Source of the DNA: Pseudoduganella rivuli
Lineage (GTDB): Bacteria > Pseudomonadota > Gammaproteobacteria > Burkholderiales > Burkholderiaceae_D
DNA: 64,000 bases
Assembly: GCF_009674485.1 (NCBI RefSeq)
Contig: NZ_WKJJ01000006.1
Coordinates: 186,001 to 250,000, forward strand
Reading direction: 5' to 3'
In this document: in pieces, positions 1 to 7,184 of the stretch
How positions within the stretch are numbered: the first letter of the stretch is position 1
Layout: each line of letters begins with the position of its first letter
Made by a program: the position numbers and the translations under genes
Notes under the pieces: generated by a model
Told to the model about the DNA's origin: nothing
Database searches by the model: none
What the model saw: only the letters and a program-made list of their open reading frames with translations

Positions 1-195
1 GTAGTAGCGCTTGCCTGGGTAGCCTTCGGCGTATTTGTTGGTCAGCTGCGAGCCTTGCGCTTGCATGACGGCCGGCGACGTGTAGTTTTCGGAAGCGATC
101 AGCTCGATGTGGTCGTGCTGGCGCACATTTTCAGCCTGGATAGCGGAAAACAATTCCGGGTCGATGCTGGCGAGGGTGTGATCTTTGGCGAACAT
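1..195 (-). CDS. glyA: Serine hydroxymethyltransferase, N-terminal part (cut by window edge)
   Basis: The minus-strand reading starts at the ATG at 193-195 and runs off the left edge, giving the first 65 residues. It contains the hallmark SHMT N-terminus, with [14 protein letters not shown] and the stretch [14 protein letters not shown]. The enzyme is cytoplasmic and PLP-dependent, and interconverts serine and glycine while charging tetrahydrofolate with a one-carbon unit. A GGAG ribosome-binding site lies just upstream of the ATG. A ZTP riboswitch and a promoter precede it, fitting control by one-carbon/purine status. The identification is secure although only about 15% of the protein is visible. 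Confidence 0.95.
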   Translation of the reverse strand, partial: MFAKDHTLASIDPELFSAIQAENVRQHDHIELIASENYTSPAVMQAQGSQLTNKYAEGYPGKRYY

Positions 196-284
196 GAAAA
201 AAACTCCGTGAGAGTAATGTTACTGGCAGGTTAGGATCGAATGAGGAAAGCCGGAAACAACGGGACAGGCAGCCTCGGTCGTGC

Positions 285-405
285 AAATCCACTTCGGCTG
301 CCCAGGCGAACGGCTATTGTTTGAATCTCACGCTCCCCGGTGGATATACCCACCTTTCGCCGGCAATCAGGAATCGCCGGCTTTTCGCCAGTCACGTGAG
401 ACGTA
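285..405 (-). promoter_or_regulatory. ZTP/ZMP (pfl motif) riboswitch upstream of glyA
   Basis: Read on the minus strand, the glyA leader carries the three conserved pfl-motif blocks in order: GTGACTGGCG (about 399-387), CCACCGGGGAGCG (about 343-331) and CGCCTGGGCAGC (about 307-296). These are the diagnostic sequences of the ZTP riboswitch, which senses ZTP/ZMP accumulating when 10-formyl-THF is short and which is often placed before glyA, folD or purH. It lies between the promoter at 419-447 and the start codon at 195. Boundaries are approximate because stems were paired only by eye. Confidence 0.85.
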
Positions 406-418
406 AATGGAAGCCCCG

Positions 419-447
419 ATTGTAGGGCAAGACCAGCTCAAGGGCAA
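419..447 (-). promoter_or_regulatory. Likely sigma70 promoter of glyA
   Basis: On the minus strand a -35 box TTGCCC (447-442) and a -10 box TACAAT (424-419) are separated by exactly 17 nt. Transcription would start near 412, a few bases before the first conserved block of the ZTP riboswitch, so position supports the call. Confidence 0.55.
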
Positions 448-591
448 GGAAACCCATGACAAGATATCAAGAAGCACGACCGTTCCATGCGTGAAAGGGG
501 CTGGTTAGGCTAGAATCTTTGTAATTGAGTTAATTTCGGCACAATTGCATGATTGTTATGTGCAAAAGCCGCAACATAGAGGAAAGTCCAC

Positions 592-1341
592 ATGATCGTC
601 TTCATCACCGGCGCCAGCGCCGGCTTCGGCGCCGCCATGGCGCGCGTATTTGCCGGCAATGGCCACAAAGTCATCGTCAGCGCCCGCCGCGTGGATCGCC
701 TGCAGGCGCTGGCCGCCGAACTGGGCCCGAGCGTGCTGCCGATCCAGCTCGACGTCAGCGACAAGGCCGCCATTGCCGCCGCGCTGGCCGCCCTGCCCGC
801 CGAATGGCAGCCGATCGACGTGCTGGTCAATAATGCCGGCCTGGCGCTGGGCGTGGCGCCGGCGCACGAAGCGTCGCTGGAGGACTGGGAAACCATGATC
901 GACACCAATTGCAAAGGCCTGGTGGCCGTGACCCGCGCCGTGCTGCCGGCCATGGTCCAGCGTGGCAGCGGCACCATCATCAACATCGGTTCCACGGCGG
1001 GCGCTTATCCCTACCCGGGTGGCAACGTCTACGGCGCCACCAAGGCCTTCGTCGAGCAATTCACGCTGAACTTGCGCGCCGACCTGGTGGGCACCGGCGT
1101 GCGCGCCACCAACCTGGCGCCCGGCCTGTGCGGCGGCACCGAGTTTTCCAACGTACGCCTGAAAGACGACACGGCCGCTTCCAAGGTCTATGAAGGCACC
1201 GTGCCTTTGAGCCCGGAAGATATCGCCAACACGGCATACTGGATCGCGACGTTGCCACCACACGTCAACGTCAACCAGATCGAAATGATGCCGACCTGCC
1301 AGGGGTTCTCGCCGTTCACGATCAAGCGCAATCCTGCATAG
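592..1341 (+). CDS. ydfG: YdfG-like NADP-dependent short-chain dehydrogenase
   Basis: The 249-residue classical SDR matches the length of E. coli YdfG (248), a 3-hydroxy acid / L-allo-threonine dehydrogenase that also reduces malonic semialdehyde. Seen in sequence: the Rossmann motif TGASAGFG at residues 6-13, NNAG near residue 81, a serine in the INIGS strand near 126, and the catalytic YGATK near 144-148. The start ATG at 592 follows an AGGAAAG ribosome-binding site. It stands alone, divergent from glyA with about 400 bases between. Family assignment is firm; the exact substrate is inferred from overall resemblance. Confidence 0.8.
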   Translation: MIVFITGASAGFGAAMARVFAGNGHKVIVSARRVDRLQALAAELGPSVLPIQLDVSDKAAIAAALAALPAEWQPIDVLVNNAGLALGVAPAHEASLEDWETMIDTNCKGLVAVTRAVLPAMVQRGSGTIINIGSTAGAYPYPGGNVYGATKAFVEQFTLNLRADLVGTGVRATNLAPGLCGGTEFSNVRLKDDTAASKVYEGTVPLSPEDIANTAYWIATLPPHVNVNQIEMMPTCQGFSPFTIKRNPA

Positions 1342-1572
1342 GGGTTTTACTTACACTTTAGATAACTTCCGCTATCAGCAGCGAATTGTTGGCTTCGACG
1401 GGAAATTCGTAAGCGGATGTTACAAGTGTTGGTAAATTGACTCGAATCCGCTCTACTTGGCGCGGTGTCATGTCGCGCCTGTGATTTTCCGTGACTTTTC
1501 TCCTTGTTTTGCGCAACCATTGGCGCGATTTCGCGTAGAATGTTGCCCATCCTCACTAGTAGTCAAAATAAC

Positions 1573-1977
1573 ATGTCATCAGACTTTATCTGGAATGTCC
1601 GTGTCTATTACGAAGACACCGATGCCGGTGGCATTGTTTATTATGCAAATTATCTGAAGTTCTTCGAGCGGGCCCGTACCGAGTGGCTGCGCGCCATGGG
1701 CACCAACCAGCACCAACTACTGCAAGAACATGACGTCATGTTCGTTGTAAAGAGTGTCAGCGCTGACTATCATGCGCCTGCAAGGCTGGACGATGTACTA
1801 AAATTAACGCTGAGAATCGAAAAGCTGGGCCGTGCTTCCATCCAGTTCGTGCAGGAAGCCTGGAACGGCGAACAATTGCTCAACTCGGCGCGCGTCAAGG
1901 TCGGCTGCGTCGATTCTTCCCTGCGTCTACGCACCGTGCCTGATGCCGTGGCGTCCCGGATGCGCGGCGCCGCTTAG
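1573..1977 (+). CDS. ybgC: Acyl-CoA thioesterase YbgC of the Tol-Pal locus
   Basis: A hotdog-fold thioesterase of 134 residues, the same length as E. coli YbgC, with the family signature VYYEDTDAGGIVYYANYLKF at residues 9-28 (Asp catalytic). YbgC acts on short acyl-CoA or acyl-ACP thioesters at the inner membrane face and is the usual first gene of tol-pal operons. An upstream in-frame ATG at 1504 would add 23 residues absent from the family, so the ATG at 1573 is preferred. Nineteen bases separate it from tolQ, so they probably share a transcript. Confidence 0.92.
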   Translation: MSSDFIWNVRVYYEDTDAGGIVYYANYLKFFERARTEWLRAMGTNQHQLLQEHDVMFVVKSVSADYHAPARLDDVLKLTLRIEKLGRASIQFVQEAWNGEQLLNSARVKVGCVDSSLRLRTVPDAVASRMRGAA

Positions 1978-1996
1978 TTAATCTGAATCGACAATA

Positions 1997-2689
1997 ATGA
2001 ACGTCACTCAAGACCTTTCCTTTTTCGCCCTCATCGCCAATGCGCATTTGATCGTGCAATTGATCATGGCGCTGCTGCTGGCAATTTCACTGATCAGCTG
2101 GACCTATATTTTCCGCAAGATGTTTGCCGTGCGCGCCGCCCGCAAACAGACGGGCGAATTCGAACGCACGTTCTGGGCCGGCGGCAACTTGCACGCGTTG
2201 CACCAGAGCGCCGGCAGCAACCGCGAACAAAGCGGCGCGCTGGCGCGCATCTTCGAAGCCGGCATGGGTGAATTCATCAAAGGCAAGGCCGCTTATGCGT
2301 CGAGCCGCGAACCACTGGACATCGGCGTGGTGCTGGACGGCGCCCGCCGCGCCATGCGCGCCGCGTTCCAGCGTGAAATGGATGCGCTCGACAGCCATCT
2401 GGCGTTCCTGGCGTCGGTCGGCTCCGTGTCGCCTTACATCGGTCTGCTGGGCACGGTGTGGGGCATCATGAATGCATTCCGCGGTCTGGCCAACGTGCAA
2501 CAGGCCACCCTGGCCGCAGTGGCGCCCGGCATTGCCGAAGCGCTGATCGCCACCGCCATCGGCCTGTTCGCCGCGATTCCTGCCGTGGTGGCATACAACC
2601 GTTTCTCGCACGATATCGACCGCCTGGCCATCCGCTTCGAAAGCTTTGTCGAAGAGTTTTCCAACATCCTGCAGCGCCAGTCGCGCTAA
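1997..2689 (+). CDS. tolQ: Tol-Pal proton channel subunit TolQ
   Basis: The 230-residue inner-membrane protein of the MotA/TolQ/ExbB family has an N-terminal membrane segment (about residues 18-38), a cytoplasmic loop, and two further segments (about 135-155 and 175-195) including the conserved GLLGTVWGIMNAF and AEALIATAIGLFAAIPAV stretches. TolQ forms the pentameric proton-driven motor with TolR that energises TolA during outer-membrane constriction at division. It lies between ybgC and tolR in standard gene order. Confidence 0.95.
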   Translation: MNVTQDLSFFALIANAHLIVQLIMALLLAISLISWTYIFRKMFAVRAARKQTGEFERTFWAGGNLHALHQSAGSNREQSGALARIFEAGMGEFIKGKAAYASSREPLDIGVVLDGARRAMRAAFQREMDALDSHLAFLASVGSVSPYIGLLGTVWGIMNAFRGLANVQQATLAAVAPGIAEALIATAIGLFAAIPAVVAYNRFSHDIDRLAIRFESFVEEFSNILQRQSR

Positions 2690-2707
2690 GGTCACAGGTC
2701 AGCGTCC

Positions 2708-3148
2708 ATGGGTTCCTCCTTTAACAGCAGCATGCGCGGCAGCCGGGGCGGCCGCAAACTGAAATCGGAAATCAACGTCGTGCCGTACATCGACGTGATG
2801 CTGGTGCTGCTCATCATCTTCATGGTGATGCCGTCGACGAACAACCCGTCGCAAGTGGAATTGCCGCAAGCGGAGCGCTCCACCCGCCCGCCGGACAGCT
2901 ACATCCAGATCAGCATCAAACCGAACAGCGCGATTTCCATCGGCATCCAGGGCAAGGGCCAGGAAGCGCCGGAAACCGCGCCGAACCGCGACGCGGTGAT
3001 CAAGAAACTGAAAGCGATTCATGAGCAGTACCCGGATTATCCGGTGATGATTGCAGGCGACAAGGAAAGCAAGTACGACGACGTGATCCAGTTGATTTCC
3101 GAGTCGAAGAAGATGGGCATACACCGGGTGGGATTGGCAACGAAGTAA
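2708..3148 (+). CDS. tolR: Tol-Pal motor subunit TolR
   Basis: The 146-residue ExbD/TolR protein has one N-terminal membrane helix containing the proton-path aspartate (NVVPYIDVMLVLLIIFMVM, about residues 25-43) followed by a periplasmic domain. It couples proton flow through TolQ to TolA. It is 18 bases after tolQ and 3 before tolA. Confidence 0.95.
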   Translation: MGSSFNSSMRGSRGGRKLKSEINVVPYIDVMLVLLIIFMVMPSTNNPSQVELPQAERSTRPPDSYIQISIKPNSAISIGIQGKGQEAPETAPNRDAVIKKLKAIHEQYPDYPVMIAGDKESKYDDVIQLISESKKMGIHRVGLATK

Positions 3149-3151
3149 GGC

Positions 3152-4093
3152 ATGGTGAGGAACCCCGTGAAACCCGCAACCGCAGGCGGCCCGTACCGCG
3201 TGCCGAAGGATGAGCATGGCATACGCTCGCTTGCCATGGCTGCGGCCATGCACGCGGGCTTGCTGCTGTTCCTGTGGATCGGTGTGCACTGGCAAAACAA
3301 CGAGCCGGTAGCGGTGGAGGCGGAAGTATGGGACATGGCGATCCAGCAGGCTGCGCCGCCACCTCCTCCGCCGGAACCCGAGCCGGAACCGGAACCCGCG
3401 CCGCAGCCGCAAGTGGCGCCGCCGCCCCGCCCCGCACCACCAGTGGAAGCACCACCGCCCGCGAAGGAACCGGATATTGCGCTGGAAAAGCGCAAGGCGA
3501 AGGAAAAGGCTGAAAAGGAACGGCGTGAAGAAGAAAAACGCCTGGCCAAGCTGAAACAGGAAGAAGACGAGCGTAAAGAGCTTGAAAAGGCGAAGAAACT
3601 CGCCGAAAAGAAAGCCGAAGAGAAGAAGCTCGAAGAGAAAAAACTCGCTGAGGAAAAAGCCAGGGAAGAGAAGAAGCAGGCCGAAAAACTTGCCAAGGCC
3701 AAGGCGGAAGCGGAACAGAAAAAAGCCGACAAGCGGCGCGAAGCGGAAATGAAACGCCTGGCCGGCGTCCTGGACGCCACCGGCGTGACGGGCACCGCCG
3801 CCAAGTCGACGGCGCCGCGCATCGACGCCGGCTACCAGGCGGCGATCCGCGCCAAGGTGCAAAGCAATGTGTCGTATTCCGGCGCCAAGCAAGACGTGGA
3901 AGCGGTATTCCGCGTCGCGCAATTGCCGACGGGCGAGATCGTTTCGGTTCGCAAAGTAAAGAGTAGCGGTAATCCGGCTTACGATTCCGCGGTCGAAAAC
4001 GCCATCAACAAGTCGAGCCCGCTGCCCAAGAAAAAAGACGGCACTGTGGACCGCGACCTGGAACTGGTGTTCAACCTTAAAGATTTGCATTGA
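3152..4093 (+). CDS. tolA: Tol-Pal periplasm-spanning protein TolA
   Basis: The 313-residue protein has an N-terminal inner-membrane helix (about residues 26-44), a proline/glutamate-rich linker (about 66-110), a long Lys/Glu/Ala coiled coil (about 110-200) and a C-terminal globular TolA/TonB-like domain containing IRAKVQSNVSYSG and the FNLKDLH end. TolA bridges TolQR to TolB-Pal. The repetitive AAG/GAA-rich coding in 3480-3760 explains the many spurious antisense reading frames here. Confidence 0.93.
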   Translation: MVRNPVKPATAGGPYRVPKDEHGIRSLAMAAAMHAGLLLFLWIGVHWQNNEPVAVEAEVWDMAIQQAAPPPPPPEPEPEPEPAPQPQVAPPPRPAPPVEAPPPAKEPDIALEKRKAKEKAEKERREEEKRLAKLKQEEDERKELEKAKKLAEKKAEEKKLEEKKLAEEKAREEKKQAEKLAKAKAEAEQKKADKRREAEMKRLAGVLDATGVTGTAAKSTAPRIDAGYQAAIRAKVQSNVSYSGAKQDVEAVFRVAQLPTGEIVSVRKVKSSGNPAYDSAVENAINKSSPLPKKKDGTVDRDLELVFNLKDLH

Positions 4094-4100
4094 AGGTTCT

Positions 4101-5363
4101 ATGAAGACTCTGCACAAAATCATTCTGTACACCGGCCTGCTGGCCGGCCTGAACGCGCACGCGCAATTGCGCGTGGAAATTTCCGGTATCGGCAGCAACC
4201 AGATCCCGGTCGCCATCGCCACTTTCGCCGACGAAAACCTGTCGCCGGCCCAGGTGTCGTCCATCATCAAGTCGGACCTGGAGCGCAGCGGCGCCTTCAA
4301 GATCATCGACGCCGGCGTCATCGCCAACCCCAACGACGTCGATTTCAGCCAGTGGAAACAGCGCGGCGCCGATGCGCTGGTGGTGGGTTCCGTGCAGGCG
4401 CTGGCCAACGGCAGTTTCGATGTGCGCTACAAATTGCTCGACACCGTCAAGGGTTCCAAGCTGTCCCAACTGGACCAATCGGCGCTGCCACAGCATTCGC
4501 GCCTGGCCGCCCACAAGATCGCCGACGACGTGTATGAAAAGCTGACCGGCGTGAAAGGCGCGTTCGCCACCCGTATCGCTTACGTCAAACAACTGGGCCG
4601 CTCGTACCGCCTGGAAGTGGCGGACGCGGACGGCGAAGGCGTGCAACTGGCGCTGGGCTCGAACGAGCCGATCATTTCGCCGGCCTGGTCGCCGGACGGC
4701 ACCAAGGTGGCGTACGTATCGTTCGAGCAGAAAAAGCCGGTGGTCTACGTGCACAACCTGATGACGGGCCAGCGCAAGGTCGTGGCCAATGAAAAGGGCA
4801 GCAATTCGGCGCCGTCGTGGTCGCCGGATGGCAGCAAGGTGGCCGTGGCGCTGTCGAAAGACGGGCACACCCAGGTGTATGTCGTCAACGCCGACGGCAG
4901 CGGCATGCGCCGCGTGTCGAACAGCGCCGGCATCGACACGGAACCGCAATTCTCCGCCGACGGCCAGTACATCTATTTCACCAGCGATCGCAGCGGCGGC
5001 CCGCAAATTTATCGCATGAGTGTCAACGGCGGCGATGCCCAGCGAGTTACTTTCGGTGGCAACTACAATATCAGCCCGCGTATTTCCTCGGACGGAAAAA
5101 CGCTGGCGTACATCTCCCGGCGCGATGGCAACTTCCAGCTCTTTGTACTGGACCTTGCCAGCGGCCAGGAACAACGCCTGTCCGATACCACCAGCGACGA
5201 ATCGCCCTCGTTCGCACCCAACGGCAAATTCCTGCTATATGCGACCGAATCCGGACGCACGAAATCGCTGGCGGTGGTGTCGGTTGATGGCCGCGTTAAG
5301 CAACGCTTGACCGTTCAAGCGGGTAATATCAAGGAGCCCACCTGGGGTCCTTTCATGAAGTGA
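4101..5363 (+). CDS. tolB: Periplasmic beta-propeller TolB
   Basis: The 420-residue TolB has a Sec signal peptide (about residues 1-21, cut after NAHA), an N-terminal alpha/beta domain, and a six-bladed WD40-like propeller with repeated SPDGTKVAYVS / SPDGSKVAVAL / SADGQYIYFTS units from about residue 190. TolB shuttles between TolA and Pal. It sits 7 bases after tolA and 34 before pal. Confidence 0.95.
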   Translation: MKTLHKIILYTGLLAGLNAHAQLRVEISGIGSNQIPVAIATFADENLSPAQVSSIIKSDLERSGAFKIIDAGVIANPNDVDFSQWKQRGADALVVGSVQALANGSFDVRYKLLDTVKGSKLSQLDQSALPQHSRLAAHKIADDVYEKLTGVKGAFATRIAYVKQLGRSYRLEVADADGEGVQLALGSNEPIISPAWSPDGTKVAYVSFEQKKPVVYVHNLMTGQRKVVANEKGSNSAPSWSPDGSKVAVALSKDGHTQVYVVNADGSGMRRVSNSAGIDTEPQFSADGQYIYFTSDRSGGPQIYRMSVNGGDAQRVTFGGNYNISPRISSDGKTLAYISRRDGNFQLFVLDLASGQEQRLSDTTSDESPSFAPNGKFLLYATESGRTKSLAVVSVDGRVKQRLTVQAGNIKEPTWGPFMK

Positions 5364-5397
5364 AGCAGTACTTTATCAACGACCAGGAGAATTACAA

Positions 5398-5925
5398 ATG
5401 CGTAACGTTAAAAGCGTAGCAGCCCTCATCGCCGGCGCAGCCCTGCTGTCCGCCTGCTCGACCCCGGTAAAAGAATCCGCACCGGCCCCAGTGGTAGAAA
5501 AGCCAGTTGAACAGAAAGCCCCTGTTGCGGACACCCGCCAGGTCGCTCCTGTGCAAACCCAGTCGATCGACCCTCTGGACGATCCAAAAGGCGTGCTGGC
5601 TGCCCGCTCGGTGTACTTCGATTTCGACAGCTACGTGGTACGTGAAGACGGCAAGCCAGTGGTGCAGAACCACTCCGGCTACCTGACCAAAAACAAACAG
5701 CGCAACATCCTGATCCAGGGTAACACCGACGAACGCGGCGGCGCCGAGTACAACCTGGCCCTGGGCCAGAAGCGTGCTGAAGCTGTGCGCAAATCGATGG
5801 CAGCCCTGGGCGTGCCAGAGAGCCAGATCGAAGCCGTTTCGCTGGGCAAGGAAAAGCCAAAGGCTGAAGGCCACAACGAAGAAGCATGGGCGCAAAACCG
5901 CCGTGCGGACATCGTCTACAAGTAA
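5398..5925 (+). CDS. pal: Peptidoglycan-associated lipoprotein Pal
   Basis: The 175-residue lipoprotein carries a signal peptide with lipobox LLSAC (Cys about residue 19), a low-complexity linker, and a C-terminal OmpA-like domain containing VYFDFDSYVV, the peptidoglycan-binding NTDERGGAEYNLALGQKRA block and the NRRADIVYK end. It anchors the outer membrane to peptidoglycan. A strong AGGAG ribosome-binding site precedes the ATG. Confidence 0.96.
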   Translation: MRNVKSVAALIAGAALLSACSTPVKESAPAPVVEKPVEQKAPVADTRQVAPVQTQSIDPLDDPKGVLAARSVYFDFDSYVVREDGKPVVQNHSGYLTKNKQRNILIQGNTDERGGAEYNLALGQKRAEAVRKSMAALGVPESQIEAVSLGKEKPKAEGHNEEAWAQNRRADIVYK

Positions 5926-5959
5926 TCCTGACTTCGTAGCAGCAAGCATGGGCTACACC

Positions 5960-6004
5960 CGGGGCGGCGCGCAGTTTATACTGCGCCCTGCCCCGTTTCT
6001 TTTG
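5960..6004 (+). terminator. Possible hairpin/attenuator between pal and cpoB
   Basis: A GC-rich imperfect hairpin pairs GGGGCGGCGCGCAG (from 5961) with CTGCGCCCTGCCCC (to about 5994) around a short AT loop, followed by a T-rich run (GTTTCTTTT). It may partly terminate the highly expressed pal transcript before cpoB. Mismatches and an interrupted T-run make it weak. Confidence 0.4.
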
Positions 6005-6019
6005 AAAGCGCAAAATTAG

Positions 6020-6778
6020 ATGACGACACTCACCAAAGCCGGCCTGGCCGCCGCCGTGCTGGCCGCATTCTCGTACCTGCCGCTGCAGGCAAACGCCGCC
6101 CTGTTTGACGATGACGAAGCCCGCAAGGCCATCATCGAGTTGCGCGCCAAAGTGGAAGCCATGCGTACCGAATTCAGCGGACGCATCGACAGCAAGACCG
6201 ACAAGAGCAGCACGCTGGACCTGGTCAGCCAGCACGAACAGACCATGGCGGAAATCGCCAAGCTGCGCGGCCAGATCGAAGTGCTGGCCAACGAACTGGC
6301 CAACGTGCAAAAGCGCCAGAAAGATCTGTACATCGACCTGGACGCCCGCATCCGCAAGCTGGAACCGAAAATGGTGACGGTGGAAGGCAAGCAGGGCACC
6401 GTGGACCCGACCGAACAAAAGGCTTATGACGCGGCCGTCCTGCTGCTGAAAGGCGGCGACTACAAGAACGCCGCCATCGCGCTGGGCGACTTCGTGCGCA
6501 TGTACCCGGATTCGATTTACGCGGCCAACGCCCAATACTTCCTGGGTAATACGTTCTACGTGCAAAAAGATTGCAAGGGCGCGATCCTGGCCCAGCAACT
6601 GGTGGTGAAGAACTACCCGGACAGCCCGCGCGCCGCCGACGCGATGCTGAACATCGCCACCTGCCAGACCGAGTTGAAAGCCGTGGCCAACGCCAAGAAA
6701 ACCCTGACGGACTTGATCAGCAAGTACCCGGACACGCCGCAGGCGCAGGAAGCGCGCGACCGCTTGAAGGGCAAATAA
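6020..6778 (+). CDS. cpoB: Cell division coordinator CpoB (YbgF)
   Basis: The 252-residue periplasmic protein has a signal peptide (about residues 1-26, cut after QANA), an N-terminal coiled coil for trimerisation (about 30-125) and C-terminal TPR units (about 135-250; YFLGNTFYVQKDCKGAI, DAMLNIATCQ). CpoB links Tol-Pal to PBP1B during septal synthesis and is the usual last gene of the locus. The tRNA promoter begins 34 bases after its stop. Confidence 0.92.
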   Translation: MTTLTKAGLAAAVLAAFSYLPLQANAALFDDDEARKAIIELRAKVEAMRTEFSGRIDSKTDKSSTLDLVSQHEQTMAEIAKLRGQIEVLANELANVQKRQKDLYIDLDARIRKLEPKMVTVEGKQGTVDPTEQKAYDAAVLLLKGGDYKNAAIALGDFVRMYPDSIYAANAQYFLGNTFYVQKDCKGAILAQQLVVKNYPDSPRAADAMLNIATCQTELKAVANAKKTLTDLISKYPDTPQAQEARDRLKGK

Positions 6779-6812
6779 AGCCTTCGTGGCCCAAATAAGT
6801 GCTTTCGAGCAT

Positions 6813-6841
6813 TTGACAGGGCCGCCAAGCTTGCCTATAAT
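6813..6841 (+). promoter_or_regulatory. Consensus sigma70 promoter of the tandem tRNA-Lys genes
   Basis: A perfect -35 TTGACA (6813-6818), 17-nt spacer and perfect -10 TATAAT (6836-6841) precede the first tRNA-Lys by 15 bases, as expected for a strong stable-RNA promoter. Confidence 0.9.
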
Positions 6842-6856
6842 CTTGCTTCTTTCGAC

Positions 6857-6932
6857 GGGTCGTTAGCTCAGCTGGTAGAGCAGCGGACTTTTAATCCGTT
6901 GGTCGCAGGTTCGAATCCCGCACGGCCTACCA
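6857..6932 (+). tRNA. tRNA-Lys (UUU), first tandem copy
   Basis: The 76-nt cloverleaf begins GGGTCGTTAGCTCAGC, has anticodon loop CTTTTAA (anticodon TTT), T-loop TTCGAAT and an encoded CCA end. Acceptor ends GGGTCGT and ACGGCCT pair with two G-U wobbles. It is identical to the copies at 6961, 30598 and 52155. Confidence 0.97.
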
Positions 6933-6960
6933 TTCGAAAGATGCTTGAAAAGTTCACCTT

Positions 6961-7036
6961 GGGTCGTTAGCTCAGCTGGTAGAGCAGCGGACTTTTAATC
7001 CGTTGGTCGCAGGTTCGAATCCCGCACGGCCTACCA
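6961..7036 (+). tRNA. tRNA-Lys (UUU), second tandem copy
   Basis: This is an exact duplicate of the 76-nt gene at 6857, separated by 28 bases and sharing its promoter and the terminator at 7050. The sequence following it (CCAAGATTCA) recurs after the decayed copies at 10386 and, less well, 14121. Confidence 0.97.
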
Positions 7037-7049
7037 AGATTCATCAAGA

Positions 7050-7081
7050 AAGCCCACGAATTTCGGTTCGTGGGCTTTTTT
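7050..7081 (+). terminator. Rho-independent terminator of the tRNA-Lys pair
   Basis: An 11-bp perfect stem, AAGCCCACGAA with TTCGTGGGCTT around a 6-nt loop, is followed by a T run. A decayed version of the same hairpin lies at about 14215-14250 after a tRNA-Lys remnant. Confidence 0.9.
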
Positions 7082-7184
7082 GTTGCTTTCCCTACTCCAT
7101 CCGCAATACCCCTTCCTTGATACAAGTCAACCTTTGGTCACGCGCGTATAATTAATTTTCCTATCGGAATTTGCGCCTTCGCAA

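Noticed and set aside
2699..4408. A 569-codon antisense reading frame opposite tolR-tolA, and a similar 695-codon frame opposite the receptor at 24350-26437
   Set aside because: They are by-products of high GC content and codon bias (few stop codons antisense to GC-rich genes), with no domains or ribosome-binding sites, and lie opposite well-recognised genes.
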